Below, piece by piece: positions 1 through 10,506 of a stretch of DNA of 64,000 nucleotides (position 1 is its first letter; each line of letters starts with the position of its first letter). Under the pieces are notes generated by a model. The model was not told the origin of the DNA, did no database searches, and was given only the letters and a program-made list of their open reading frames with translations. Where the stretch lies: the NCBI GenBank assembly GCA_022695795.1, contig MU404066.1, positions 124,001-188,000 on the forward strand, read 5' to 3'. The stretch is from Biscogniauxia marginata. Taxonomy: Eukaryota > Ascomycota > Sordariomycetes > Xylariales > Xylariaceae. The translations under genes and the position numbers were made by a program.

Positions 1-2570
1 TACCGCGTGGCAATATGCCAGAAATTATGGGCCCAGTATCTTGGATTCTCAATTTCCTGGGACATCTTCCTTGTAGTATTTACCACCCCCTTCGCGTCAT
101 CCACCCGACCCTTGCGCAGTAGTTCCTTCAGCAGCTCTACCTGAGTAGGAAGAATCACGGGGATGCCGGCGTCCGTAACGCGATAGTACATTTTGAGGCT
201 AGCATCAGCGTAGCCAGCGATAGCGTAGCCCTTGATGAGGCGGTCGTAGAAGACGTTGTCCATGTCTTCAAGGCCGAGGGGCCGGAGCCTCTCGAGCAGC
301 CGGTCGACGGCCTTGACGTCGGGCGGCGAACGTGAGAAAAAATATTCCACAAGTTGGGTGTAGATTTGCGGCGACAGCTCGTTCTTACCGGCCCAGATAT
401 GCTCGAGCAGTGCCTTGGCGGCTTTCGTAGACTCTGATCGGAGCAGGAGATAGACCATCTTACCATATGTTATCATGTTGGTCTCGAGACCGACCGCCTT
501 CATCTCCGAGAGCGCCTCCGATACTATCTGGGCTTGCCGCTCCGGATCACCTGGGTCAAACTTCGAGAACGACGAGTCTAGCACGATGGTGAACGTCGCT
601 TCGTCAGCCATCACACCAAGTTCCTGCATCGAGTCAAAGAGTTTCCGCACGTCTGCATCACGGGTACCATCGCGGATACATAGTCGCAGCATTGCGTTAA
701 AGGTGAAGATATCGGGTTTGATGCCTTGCTGTTTAGCCCAGTTTAGAAGCTTCTCGGCGGCGCCGGCTTGATTCTTCCGGATCAGTCCTATGATAGCGGC
801 GTTAACAGGCTCGACTGTAGGTTCTATAGCAGCACTGCTCCTGCTCCTGGGATCTACCTTCCACAACTGGATCATCTCCTCTAGAACCTTAATTCCAGCC
901 CTAATGTCGCCACATTCAATGAGCCCGGACACGCGAGTCGTCCAGATAGAAGCATTTAGTTTCATACCCGAGGCAACTAGTTTTGTCCAGACATTCCTGA
1001 TGCCAGTGATGTTTCGTGCCTTTTTGCACCCATCAAGCATGAGGTTGAATGTTTTCAGGGTCGGCTTGAGTCCAACCTTAACCATCGTGCTCCATACTTT
1101 TACCGCCTGATCAGGCTGTTTGAGAGCCAGGCGCGTATGGATGAATAAATTGAAGATATCTGGGTGCTTCCGAAGTTCCGCAGCTCTTGTTTCGGAGATA
1201 GTTAGACCGGAACCCACAAATGACTGCCAAAGCCTATCTACTTCGCCGGAATTACTGGTTACGCGAACTTTTGTTAAGCTCTGCGCTATGAGAGATCCTT
1301 GGAATAACCTAGGGCTACCATGGACTGGTGAAGGTGTAGTGGCAGGCTGTGATGGCGAGCCCGATGCTAATGCCGACGCAACCCTTTCCTTCAGATGGGT
1401 CCTGATCAGAGGCCATCGGGCCATGATGTACTCATCTAGATCCGGAAACGTGCTGGCGATCTCGTTTCGGAGGGTATCGTCACGGATTTCTACAAACGTC
1501 ATCAGATCTGCTATTCTAGTGATGAAGCTAATAGCACTTCGTTTGGCATTCGCGGAGGTCCTTTGACTATCGAGTAGCAGAGTATACGTGGCGATGGCTA
1601 GGACAGCAACGGGAGAACCGAGCTGTTTTGCGGGGTACTGTGGAAATATACTACAAAACGCTACGGTGAAATCGCCTCCCTTGGAGAACTTTCCCAAGTG
1701 GAATTTTTCCAGGCTCGGGAGCCAGAATCCGTCCTTAATGTCACCGGCGTCAACCGGGTTCACGGCAACCTGGGGCAGAGACAGGACCTTCCATGATTCG
1801 ACGAGATCCGCAAGCATCGCTTCCCGGCTGGCGTTCTGCTTCTGGCCATTCGCGTCGGAGCGGCTGTTCGCATTTCCAGGGCCGATTTGCAAAATGGATC
1901 GCACAAGGTCACCGACCAAAGCGGCCCACTGCAGCGGCTTCAGCTCCGCAATATCTGCATAGATTCGAAAAATATCTGCCACGGTGGGCAGGCTATCGGT
2001 ATACATATCGGCTTTCTTTGCAGCGACGACTTTCTCCATCAGCCTCGACACAACTTCACGAAATGCTTGGGGCGCGTGGACATCGGGCTGTCGAATAATA
2101 GGATACATTTCGGTCTTGAGATAGGCGTAGGCATCGGCGGCTGGCCGGTCGGCTTCGATCATATCTTGTAGCTCACTGATGGCGTTGAAAAGTTCTAGAG
2201 TTACGCCGTGGGTAGCCGAGGAGGGGTCTTTCGAAGCATCCTCGCTGGCGTGTTGCTCTTGGACAATCTGCTGGAAAAGGGAGTCTATCCATGCGCCAGA
2301 CGTCCCTACTACAGGTCGTGGGATATTCCAAGATGGCTTGATACTCGAGTCACCTTGGCGCGCATCGGTTACAATCTTTCGGACCTTGGATAGGTCTTGT
2401 TGGTCGGATGTCTTCTCAGCATTGGTTGTGTCATGGGCTGTGTCATGGCTCCTCAAGGTGGTGGTCGAGAATGGGCAGGCTCGAGATTGCTGCCATCGCG
2501 GCAAGCGCAGTTTGCCAGCAGTCGCAATACGGTGACGGCATAACAAGCAGACAGACCGTGAGCCCTTCAT
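1..2570 (-). CDS. Mitochondrial pentatricopeptide repeat protein, 3' end off the left edge
   Basis: One uninterrupted minus-strand frame runs from an ATG at 2570 to the window edge, about 856 codons without a stop, so the C-terminus is missing. The N-terminus (MKGSRSVCLLCRHR, then more Arg and a CPFSTTT stretch) is basic and hydroxylated like a fungal mitochondrial presequence. From about residue 450 on there are helical repeats of about 35 residues with PPR-type signatures such as KPTLKTFNLMLDGC and KPDIFTFNAMLRLC, continuing to the edge. PPR proteins bind organellar RNA. In fungi, long proteins of this shape include the cox1 translation factor Pet309/CYA-5, which is a candidate identity only. 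No intron is seen. The start lies 502 bp from the divergently transcribed phosphatase gene. The family call is firm; the RNA target is unknown. Confidence 0.85.
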   Translation of the reverse strand, partial: MKGSRSVCLLCRHRIATAGKLRLPRWQQSRACPFSTTTLRSHDTAHDTTNAEKTSDQQDLSKVRKIVTDARQGDSSIKPSWNIPRPVVGTSGAWIDSLFQQIVQEQHASEDASKDPSSATHGVTLELFNAISELQDMIEADRPAADAYAYLKTEMYPIIRQPDVHAPQAFREVVSRLMEKVVAAKKADMYTDSLPTVADIFRIYADIAELKPLQWAALVGDLVRSILQIGPGNANSRSDANGQKQNASREAMLADLVESWKVLSLPQVAVNPVDAGDIKDGFWLPSLEKFHLGKFSKGGDFTVAFCSIFPQYPAKQLGSPVAVLAIATYTLLLDSQRTSANAKRSAISFITRIADLMTFVEIRDDTLRNEIASTFPDLDEYIMARWPLIRTHLKERVASALASGSPSQPATTPSPVHGSPRLFQGSLIAQSLTKVRVTSNSGEVDRLWQSFVGSGLTISETRAAELRKHPDIFNLFIHTRLALKQPDQAVKVWSTMVKVGLKPTLKTFNLMLDGCKKARNITGIRNVWTKLVASGMKLNASIWTTRVSGLIECGDIRAGIKVLEEMIQLWKVDPRSRSSAAIEPTVEPVNAAIIGLIRKNQAGAAEKLLNWAKQQGIKPDIFTFNAMLRLCIRDGTRDADVRKLFDSMQELGVMADEATFTIVLDSSFSKFDPGDPERQAQIVSEALSEMKAVGLETNMITYGKMVYLLLRSESTKAAKALLEHIWAGKNELSPQIYTQLVEYFFSRSPPDVKAVDRLLERLRPLGLEDMDNVFYDRLIKGYAIAGYADASLKMYYRVTDAGIPVILPTQVELLKELLRKGRVDDAKGVVNTTRKMSQEIENPRYWAHNFWHIATR

Positions 2571-3072
2571 AACACCTAGAGGGTAGTCAATGGTTTATGG
2601 TGTGGTGTAGGACTAGGACGACTAAGGCTTAATTGAAGTTGGAGTGGGATAAGCACAGGACGGGATTTTAGCACCGGTCGGCGCCTACGGAAGAGATCGG
2701 CGCCGATGACGGGAAGCTTGGGCCACCAGAGCTACGGGTTCGGTTCAGGAAGGTACGTACCTAAACCAGTGCCGGTACCTAAGGCGCGACATACGGAATA
2801 CAAGGCTTCGATTATTCAATTCTTATACATTTACGTAACCTAACACACGACCTCAACCACCTAGACACTTCACCGCCTACCTCTATATACACATCGAGGC
2901 AATTGGGCGGGAGATTTCCATACAACGGTTCCCGGCAGGACCGTTACCTATAACCGACATAGTCTTTTCTTTAACTCTATTATTCTTCAGCCAGGTCTAC
3001 TACCAGCCGCGCCCCCTTCAACCTGGGGCGGCAATATACATAGATATAGACACAGACATACACAGTACCACC
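2571..3072. promoter_or_regulatory. Shared divergent intergenic region, PPR gene and phosphatase gene
   Basis: This 502-bp gap lies between the ATG of the PPR gene (minus) and the ATG of the phosphatase (plus), so it should hold both promoters. It contains two GGCGCC words near 2680-2705 and several TACCTA/TACGTA words near 2755-2790. The plus-side leader just before 3073 is rich in ATACA and ends ACCACCATG, a good fungal start context. No ORF of interest lies inside. Confidence 0.5.
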
Positions 3073-4838
3073 ATGACCTCCCTCTCCCCGCGCCCACCGT
3101 ACACCCCGGACGAGCTCAAGGCCCTCTACCCGGCAGACCTCGAGCTTCAGCTCGTGCAGATCCTGCTGCGCCACGGCGAGCGCAGTCCCGTGTCGGCGCG
3201 GTTCCAGAATGCCGGGCTGCCGGCCTTCTGGCCCTACTGCAGCGCCGTGCGTCAGCTCAAGTCGGCCGTGCTGGACCGCGCCACCGGCCAATTCGCCACG
3301 CTGGAGTGGAAACGCCGGCTCGAGACCTTCGGCCCACGTGACGAGCCCGTGCTAGCCGCGGGCCCGGCCGGCGAGCTCGACGGCGTCTGCGACATGGGCA
3401 TGCTGACGGACCGCGGCCGCGAGACCACCTTCGACCTGGGCACGCGCCTGCGCCGTCTCTACGTAGACCAGCTGCGCTTCCTGCCCCCGGCCCTCGCCAA
3501 CGCCGACTCCCTGTACCTGCGCGCCACGCCCATCCCCCGTGCGCTGGACTCGGTGCAGGAGACCTTCATGGGCCTTTATCCGGCGCACACGCGCGCCGCG
3601 GCGTTCCCGGCGCCAGCCATCCTGACTCGCGCCCCTAACGACGAGACCCTGTTCCCCAACGATAGCAACTGCCGGCGGTTCGCGGCCCTGTCGCGGGCCT
3701 TCGCGCAACGCGCCGCCGAGCGCTGGAACGACACGGACGAGATGGCGTACCTGAACAAGCTGTACAGCAAGTGGATGCCCCCGGAGTCGCCGCGGGTCGC
3801 CGTGGACTCGCGACCGCGACTCAGCGGCATTATGGACACTATCAATTCAACGCTGGCGCACGGCCCGGAGACGAGGCTGCCGAAGGAGTTCTACGACTCG
3901 AGAGGGAGAGAAATTATCGAGAAGATCGGCGTTGAGGAGTGGTTCGCTGGGTACAAGGAGAGCCAGGAATACAGGATCCTGGGCATAGGCGGACTGCTAG
4001 GTGACGTGGTCGGCAGAATGGTCGGCAGCGTCGAGCGGTCGACCGCCGACGGCGAGTACGAGGTAGCCCGGACCCTTGACCAGAGGCCCCCGAAGGACGG
4101 CAAGGGCGCAACGCCGATACGGTTCGGTCTTAGCGGCTGCCACGACACCACCCTTGCTGCAGTACTTGCTAGTTTGGGCGCCTTCGAGACGGACAAATGG
4201 CCGCCGTATACGAGCCACATCGCCATCGAGCTGTTCCGGAAGCCAAATAGTAATATAACTAATAACGCATCGAGCCAGGCACAAGCGGCGATACCGCCGG
4301 TGGGGAGCAGAAGTAGCAGCAGTGGTAGCAGTAGCAGCAGTACAGACGCAAAATCCAGTTGGTTCGGCTCGCTCTTCTCGTGGTCCTCCTCCTCGGCGAG
4401 TGCGAAACCAGGCAGCCCCCCTCCCGGCATAGGGCGCAAGCGGAGCGAAGAGCTCTCGGCGGCGGAGAAGGCGAAGCTAGACGGCTACTACGTACGGCTG
4501 CGGTACAACGACGAGGTGGTCACGGTGCCGGGCTGCAAGCCGCAGGGCAAGCATCTTGACGGGGAAGAGAGCTTCTGCACATTGGTAAGCCTTCCCTCAC
4601 CCCCCTTCACCCCTCATTGCTCCATCTCCCCTACACTCGTATAAGAAAGACAAGAAAAGGAGTAATTCGGGTTCGAGCTAACGGTAGGTGAAAAAAAAAA
4701 CCTAATTAACAACGATCATAATAGGAAGCCTTCAAGGCCATCGTAGACAAGTTCGTCCCCACCAACTGGAAGGCCCAGTGCCGCGCCAACGTCAAGGGTC
4801 CCGCGTTCCCCACCAAGTCCGAGCCCGCCGGGTACTAA
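3073..4838 (+). CDS. Histidine acid phosphatase family protein (clade-2 histidine phosphatase)
   Basis: Two exons, 3073-4584 and 4725-4838, are joined by a phase-0 intron (GTAAGC...AATAG) and give 541 residues. The catalytic RHGERSP motif is at about residues 35-41 and the partner HD motif (SGCHDTTLAA) at about 354-363, the two signatures of branch-2 histidine phosphatases (acid phosphatase/phytase/ACP6 group). The enzyme should hydrolyse phosphomonoesters through a phospho-histidine; the substrate cannot be told. No signal peptide is visible (MTSLSPRPPYTPDELK), unlike secreted phytases, so an intracellular enzyme is inferred. Between the HD motif and the C-terminus sits a low-complexity Ser-rich segment (about residues 395-455) that interrupts the fold late. 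Exon 2 encodes EAFKAIVDKFVPTNW and ends at TAA 4836-4838. Confidence 0.88.
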
Positions 4839-6096
4839 GAAAAAAAGAAAAAAAGAAAAAGAAGAAGAAGAAGAGCCGCTTTTTTCAACCTCGAGTCCAA
4901 AATCCTTGAATGCTTGTGATTTCAAGATTCAAAGCTTCTTCTTTTTTTTTCTTTTTCTTCCCTGCATTTCCCCATGGGAAAAAAAAAATTTTTTGTGTAC
5001 TTGGGTCTAATCAATAAACAAACTACCTAAAATAGAAGGAAGGCAAACAAACATAGACAAGTAAGAAATGCCAAACCGATTGTGCGAAAAGGGGGGGAAG
5101 AGGCTAAGAAGGAGAAAAAAAAGTTGTCCCCCCTTCCCCAAAAAATTATCTAGGCAAACAGCATAAGATAACCTACCCGAGTCTAGAAAGCAAAAGCCCT
5201 TGTAGATAGCATACACCTATGTACATACCACCTACCTACCCACGTTAGAAATCTATAACCTACTTACTTACTACCTCCCAAGTCAAACGCAGTAAGAATT
5301 TTCGACCGAGGGGGGAAAGGGAGAGAGAACGTGGTAGGCAAAGTAGTATAAAACACCTGGTGTATACCCGTGCATATAGTGGTTTATCTACTACCTAGCT
5401 AGGCCTCTCAACATGGAGCCATCATCCATGTAGAGACAAAGGCAAGCCAGTTGTCACTGTAGTGTTGCTACGCAGTCAAGATACCTTACCAAGAATACAC
5501 ATATGTAAGCATCACGAAAGCTCGTCAGGGGGAACGACAAGTCAAATAATCACTTTTCTCATCCTTATTTGTATTATACCCTCCTAATCCTGGTGAGACA
5601 GACATATACGTGCTTATGACGGAGATACTGATACCAAAATGACCCCATCCCCCCATCTCCCCCAGAGCCGCAAAGATGGGGCCATCAAAAGCACTTCTCC
5701 CATATCCCTCCCCCCCCTTCTAAATACCACACACCCATCCTTCCTTTGACCTCGTTCCTCAGTTCGGATATTCCAGCACATTTTCTGAGATCTCGTATTT
5801 CGGAGATCCATCTCTATCAGGCCTCTTAGCTCATAAATCAGTCGGCCAAAGCGTGATTCAACTCTCGACAATTCTCGTTCTTCCACCAATAACGAATAGC
5901 CACCCCCCGCCTCCTCGGGTAGGTCGAATGACAGGGAAAGTTCTTTTCCAAGGAGCTTTACAAAAATCGTACGCGAAACGATAAAGCATAGCTGTAGACA
6001 GTTGAAGTAACAAATCCGAAGAAAACCAACGCAAGCAATTACAACATATTAGTCTTTCCCTAGTAGCCAGTCGCCCTTCCGAACTCCTTCATCACA
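4839..6096. other. Convergent intergenic region, no gene seen
   Basis: This region separates the 3' ends of the phosphatase (plus) and the Nrd1-like gene (minus). It opens with A/AAG-rich sequence directly after the phosphatase stop (4838-4870), then has TTTTTT runs near 4940-4995 and CCTACC words near 5230-5280. It presumably carries both 3' UTRs. The reading frames inside are short and of simple composition. Confidence 0.5.
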
Positions 6097-8493
6097 TTAG
6101 TTGGCGACCTCCTCCTCTACCCATCCATTCAACCCCCCTTGGATAGCAAGACCGAATCCCGAGCCAATGCCGCCGAAGCTCGATTGATATTGGTGTCCTC
6201 TGCGCTCGCCTTCGCCAGGTCCCCCCATGGCGCTAACGGGGCTATTACCTCCATTCTCAAAGCCCGGGGCAAAGACCGGGAGGCTAACAGCGCGGTTGTG
6301 TTGGCTCCGGCCTGGTGCTAGAAGGCCACCAATGGTAGTTGCGCCATTAGCAGAACTATTGGCTGCAGCATAACCGTTAGAAATGCTTGCGGATTGCCCA
6401 TGCCCAGAGCCTTGGGTAGGAATCTCCAACCCAAGCTCGTTGGGAGAAGATGCAGCTGTACCGAACAAAGCTGCCTGTTGGGAAGCCAACATCTGTTGCT
6501 GCTGCTGTTGCTGCTGATGTGCCTGCTGTGACACTTGGTTCAGATACATGGTCAGCGGATTGTTGCCATTAGCGAACAGGCTAATGTTGTTAGCAGATTG
6601 AGGTGAAGTAGGGTTTGTGGGCGAATTGCCATTTCCACTACCGCCAGGAGGAGGCGAGGGCACACTCTCCCCGCGAGGCGACTGTGCTGGCTGCTGTAGC
6701 TGCCGCGGCTGGTTTCCACAGCGGTCCTTGCCAAAGTTCACCTTGAACTTCCTATATTCCTCCTTGCTTCGAACTGCCTCAATAGCTTTGATAGCATTGG
6801 CAATGTTCGTGAAGTTGACGAAAGCACAGCTCTTCTCGCGAAGCGTATTGACGAGCTCAATCTCGCCATATTCGGAGAAGTCTTGTCGTAGCCTTTCCTC
6901 AGTCCAGGTTTCATCCAAGTTGCCAATGTACACATTTCGGGAAGCACCGCCACTGACGGCCAGCGCAATTGCTGGTGGGAGGGCACCGGAATGCTTCCCC
7001 CAACCAATCTTCAGGCGGCGATTGTGAATCATCAAGCCCTGCAGATTGCTCAGAGCGTAGAAAGAAGCAGCCGCAGTTGGGTCGATGAAAGTCACAAAGC
7101 AGATGTGCTTATCGGGGATATATCGAATATGGTGGAGCAGGCCACCTCGTACAACATTGCAGATCTCCTCAATTGTAGTCTCTGGGTGAATGTTGCCAAG
7201 GTAAATAGTCCGATTGCCGAGATTGTTGATGCCACCAGCCGTGGTTGCAACCGCAGCCGCAGCCACAGACTGCTGGGCAAGAGCGTTAGAAATGACGTCG
7301 CGATCCTGTCCGGTCAACATGTGAGCGTATCCGGGTGCGATACCCAAGTACTGAGCCGCGTTCTGTTGCTGCGTCTTCGAAACATAAGCGCAGCGGTCCT
7401 TGCCATAATAGACGCGACGAGGAGATTGCCATTTGGCTTCTTGTGGCAGTTGCTGGACGGCTTTCATAGCATTGGCAATAGACAAGAAGTGGACAAACGC
7501 AATATTCTTCTCCCGCACTATCTTGATGGTGTCGATAGCTCCAAACTTTCCCAGATCCTCACGCAACTCCTCATCAGGGACATCTTCGGGTAGGTTTCCA
7601 AGATAGACGTTCCGAGAGGCTCCGGACTGCTGGACAGCCAGCGCCACAGAGGTAGGAACTTGGGAAGGTTTACCCCAACCAATCTTGATATCTTGCCCCT
7701 TGATACACAGCTTTTTCAAGATCGCATCCGAGTGGAAATGAGTAGCAGCATTAGCGTCGAGGAAAGAGATGAAAGCACAGTTCTTATCGGGCAGAAGACG
7801 AACAGACTCGATTTGGCCGCTCCTAACATGACCTAGAATCTCTTCGGCAGACGTGTCAGGAGGGATGTTGCCGAGATATACAGTCCTGCTCGTGCCCGTA
7901 ACAATGCCCGAACCCATGGAAACCGGTGACTGAGGCTGCATCTGCATCTGGTTACCCATGTTGTTGTATGAGCCCGTCGGAGACTGCGGCTGATAAAACT
8001 GAGGAGCACCATAAGCCGACGGGGAAACCATTGACTGGTAGGCCTGGGGAGACATGCTCCCCTGGACGGGACTTCCGAGACCATTCTGTTGCTGTTGACC
8101 GTTCTGCTGCTGTCCAGGCTGGAAAGCAGACATATTCTGAAATTGGGGGCTAGCAAAAGCATTCGGGGTTCCAGGCTGGAAGGGGCTACCAAGGAGCAGC
8201 TGAGACGGGAGTAACGGGGTGAACTGCATATCGAAGCCCGTGCCGGGAGTTGTCATATCAGGAGCATTGTTCTGCACAGGCTGGCCCATCTGTTGGCTAC
8301 TGATGGAATGCGTGTTGATCGAGGGGATATTTCCACGGCGAGGATGTCGGTCAGCAAAGCCAGAGACGTTGGAGGTGAAAGCTCCATGGGAGAAGCCGGT
8401 GTCGCTGTTGGAGGGCTTGGAGGCATGGCCAAATCGGTTCGCAGTGGCAGATGGTCCAGTAGGGACACCGCCCTGTGCGGAGAGGTCCTGCAT
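6097..8493 (-). CDS. nrd1: Four-RRM RNA-binding protein, Nrd1/Mrn1 type
   Basis: A single 798-codon frame starts with a true ATG at 8493. Four RRMs are visible at about residues 203-275, 294-366, 428-500 and 519-590. Each opens with an RNP2-like core (TVYLGNI, NVYLGNL, TIYLGNI, NVYIGNL) and has an RNP1-like core (CAFISF, IAFVHF, ICFVTF, CAFVNF). The N-terminal 200 residues are Gln/Ser/Pro-rich and the C-terminus carries a polyQ run (about residues 660-670) and Gly/Asn-rich sequence. The architecture matches fission yeast Nrd1, a negative regulator of differentiation, and budding yeast Mrn1, both mRNA-binding translational regulators found in the cytoplasm and granules. The frame upstream of 8493 stays open briefly without another ATG, so an intron in the leader or a longer N-terminus is possible. 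The family call is firm. Confidence 0.9.
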   Translation of the reverse strand: MQDLSAQGGVPTGPSATANRFGHASKPSNSDTGFSHGAFTSNVSGFADRHPRRGNIPSINTHSISSQQMGQPVQNNAPDMTTPGTGFDMQFTPLLPSQLLLGSPFQPGTPNAFASPQFQNMSAFQPGQQQNGQQQQNGLGSPVQGSMSPQAYQSMVSPSAYGAPQFYQPQSPTGSYNNMGNQMQMQPQSPVSMGSGIVTGTSRTVYLGNIPPDTSAEEILGHVRSGQIESVRLLPDKNCAFISFLDANAATHFHSDAILKKLCIKGQDIKIGWGKPSQVPTSVALAVQQSGASRNVYLGNLPEDVPDEELREDLGKFGAIDTIKIVREKNIAFVHFLSIANAMKAVQQLPQEAKWQSPRRVYYGKDRCAYVSKTQQQNAAQYLGIAPGYAHMLTGQDRDVISNALAQQSVAAAAVATTAGGINNLGNRTIYLGNIHPETTIEEICNVVRGGLLHHIRYIPDKHICFVTFIDPTAAASFYALSNLQGLMIHNRRLKIGWGKHSGALPPAIALAVSGGASRNVYIGNLDETWTEERLRQDFSEYGEIELVNTLREKSCAFVNFTNIANAIKAIEAVRSKEEYRKFKVNFGKDRCGNQPRQLQQPAQSPRGESVPSPPPGGSGNGNSPTNPTSPQSANNISLFANGNNPLTMYLNQVSQQAHQQQQQQQQMLASQQAALFGTAASSPNELGLEIPTQGSGHGQSASISNGYAAANSSANGATTIGGLLAPGRSQHNRAVSLPVFAPGFENGGNSPVSAMGGPGEGERRGHQYQSSFGGIGSGFGLAIQGGLNGWVEEEVAN

Positions 8494-10474
8494 CCCGAGA
8501 AGATGAGGAGGGACGAGGCTGTCCCGCGAGACGTGTGAAAGAACCGCCGTTTTGAAAGATTAGAACGTGCCCCGGGAAAAGGCACGAAGTGAGAAGGAAG
8601 TGGTTGAAATTGAAATGTGCACGCCCGGGTGAAGCAAACCGTACTGGTTATTATAAAAGCTGTTGGTGAAAGGGGGGAAACCGAACAAATCCAAGTTTGT
8701 CCAAACAATTGTCAAATAACAAATTGACGGGTATCTCTAGTCGGGCAAAAAATAAGAGGTATCACCGAGGTATATGGATATAGACTATATGCAACGGGTC
8801 GGTGTCTCGTTTCGAGATGACGAGCAGAGGTCGAAACTGAGGTAGGTCTTGTCGAAGATGTTCGAAGAGAGAGCGTGCAGAATGCGGGATCTGCGACGAT
8901 ATTACCTGAAGCTTGCCAGGGTAACAAAAGGCGATAGCAAGAGGGGAACTGAGATGCTTGTCGGGTGTTGAAGGCCGTCCTTTGATTTCGAGATGATCGG
9001 TCCGGCTACGTCGAACAAAGATTATCCTCCAAAGAAAGCGAGCGCAATCGAAGTATGCCAGAAACGAGTGCCTCGCGGGTCAGCGACAACAAAGCCTCTT
9101 CGTGCGTTTTTTTCTTCTTCTTCTTCTCCTCTCGCTTCTCTCCTCCTAAGCAACTAACTGCAAGACTGGGCCGGGCACTTCGCCGGGGGAAGCTAAAGCT
9201 GGCACAGAAGGGCGAAGGACGGTGAAGCGAATAGCTCTGCCTCTTGCGCTCGGGCCCCAAAAAGGGAGAGAAAGCTTGGCGTGTAAGTAATATGAATAAT
9301 TAAGAATCTATAAGGAACGAGTGTAGGTAAACAAGAAGGGAGAAAGTCCTTAAAAAACGAGGAGAGCAAAGAAGGATTGGAATAGGTAAGATACAGGAGT
9401 AGAGGACGAAGGGACGTGGAGTAGGGGAAAGGAAAGGAACAGACACTACGCCGTAAGGAGAGAGAAAAGGGTTGGATGGAGGAGGGTTGGCCTGGCGAGC
9501 CCTGACAAGATTGCTTGGGAGAAGGAGACGTCCAGAAAAAACGGGCGAGTCTGATTGGACGACGGGGTGGTGCAGATTGCCCAGATGGGGCGCTAGTTTT
9601 AATGAGTCCATCGCAGCTGCTAAACCCATTGAGTACACGGTACAGTACGGAATACTTACACCACATTGCGACGACAGGGGTCTATGCCTGTCCTGCTGTT
9701 AGCACGGCGGGTAGCTGTCCGTAGCTTTTACTGGGCAGGCGACATGAACCCGTAACTTCGTGTCTCTGTCGAGATCCACAATTTCAATAATTGACAAAAG
9801 CTCACCTCCCTCACGCGACCCCGTATTTTTTGGGTGAGCCGATTCCCGTTCCCTACCTACCAACTGTACATACTCTACGCGACCACGGTACAGATTAGAA
9901 AATCGTCAAAAGTGAGGTAGAGTTTCCCGGGACGCGGGAACCGACTCGAGAGTGCTAGGTCCATACCTACTGGATGCATTGATGACATCTTCAATTTTCT
10001 CCTTCTTTTCCCCTTCCTTTGCCTGCCCATTTTCTGTTACTAGGTGGTATCACACTTAGAAAATATGCTCACTCATATCACCGCCGCCGTCACCAAGGTT
10101 CAGCCTCCCGAAACGGGTTCGCCTTGGCATTTAACTTGGGTTCATAATAGAAACATTTGATTTATTTCCCATAAGCCAACTGGTCGCATATGTACACAAC
10201 ATACCTAGAAGGCGGTCTCGTCAATGCCGTTCGTACAGTTAGCATCTGGACCGCTTTTACGAGGAAATCCAGTCAAACTGCTATGGGGGTAACGGAGCAT
10301 CACCGACTGACACCAGAAAGGAATAGGGACATGTAGGGGATAAGTACACTGTACATACAAGGTAACGTTTACTGGTCACCTGCCCCAGCCAGGCCCTCTA
10401 ACTGCACGAGCATGGTAATCAGGGGTGACAAGACCACAAGCCCATTTAGGGAGGCTCAAATTTCCCGGGTTCCC

Positions 10475-10503
<29 letters not shown>
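10475..10503. repeat. A29 homopolymer
   Basis: An uninterrupted run of 29 A follows CCCGGGTTCCC. It is either slippage of a simple repeat or the tail of an old retroposed sequence. No flanking duplication was found by eye. Confidence 0.9.

Positions 10504-10506
<3 letters not shown>

Noticed and set aside
155..2535. Several frames of 60-150 codons on the plus strand
   Set aside because: They lie opposite the continuous minus-strand PPR gene, and their peptides show no motif. They are shadows of its codon structure.
9193..9666. Minus-strand frames rich in Ser, Pro and Leu upstream of the Nrd1-like gene
   Set aside because: They are translations of a CT-rich promoter or leader. Low-complexity sequence explains the open frames.
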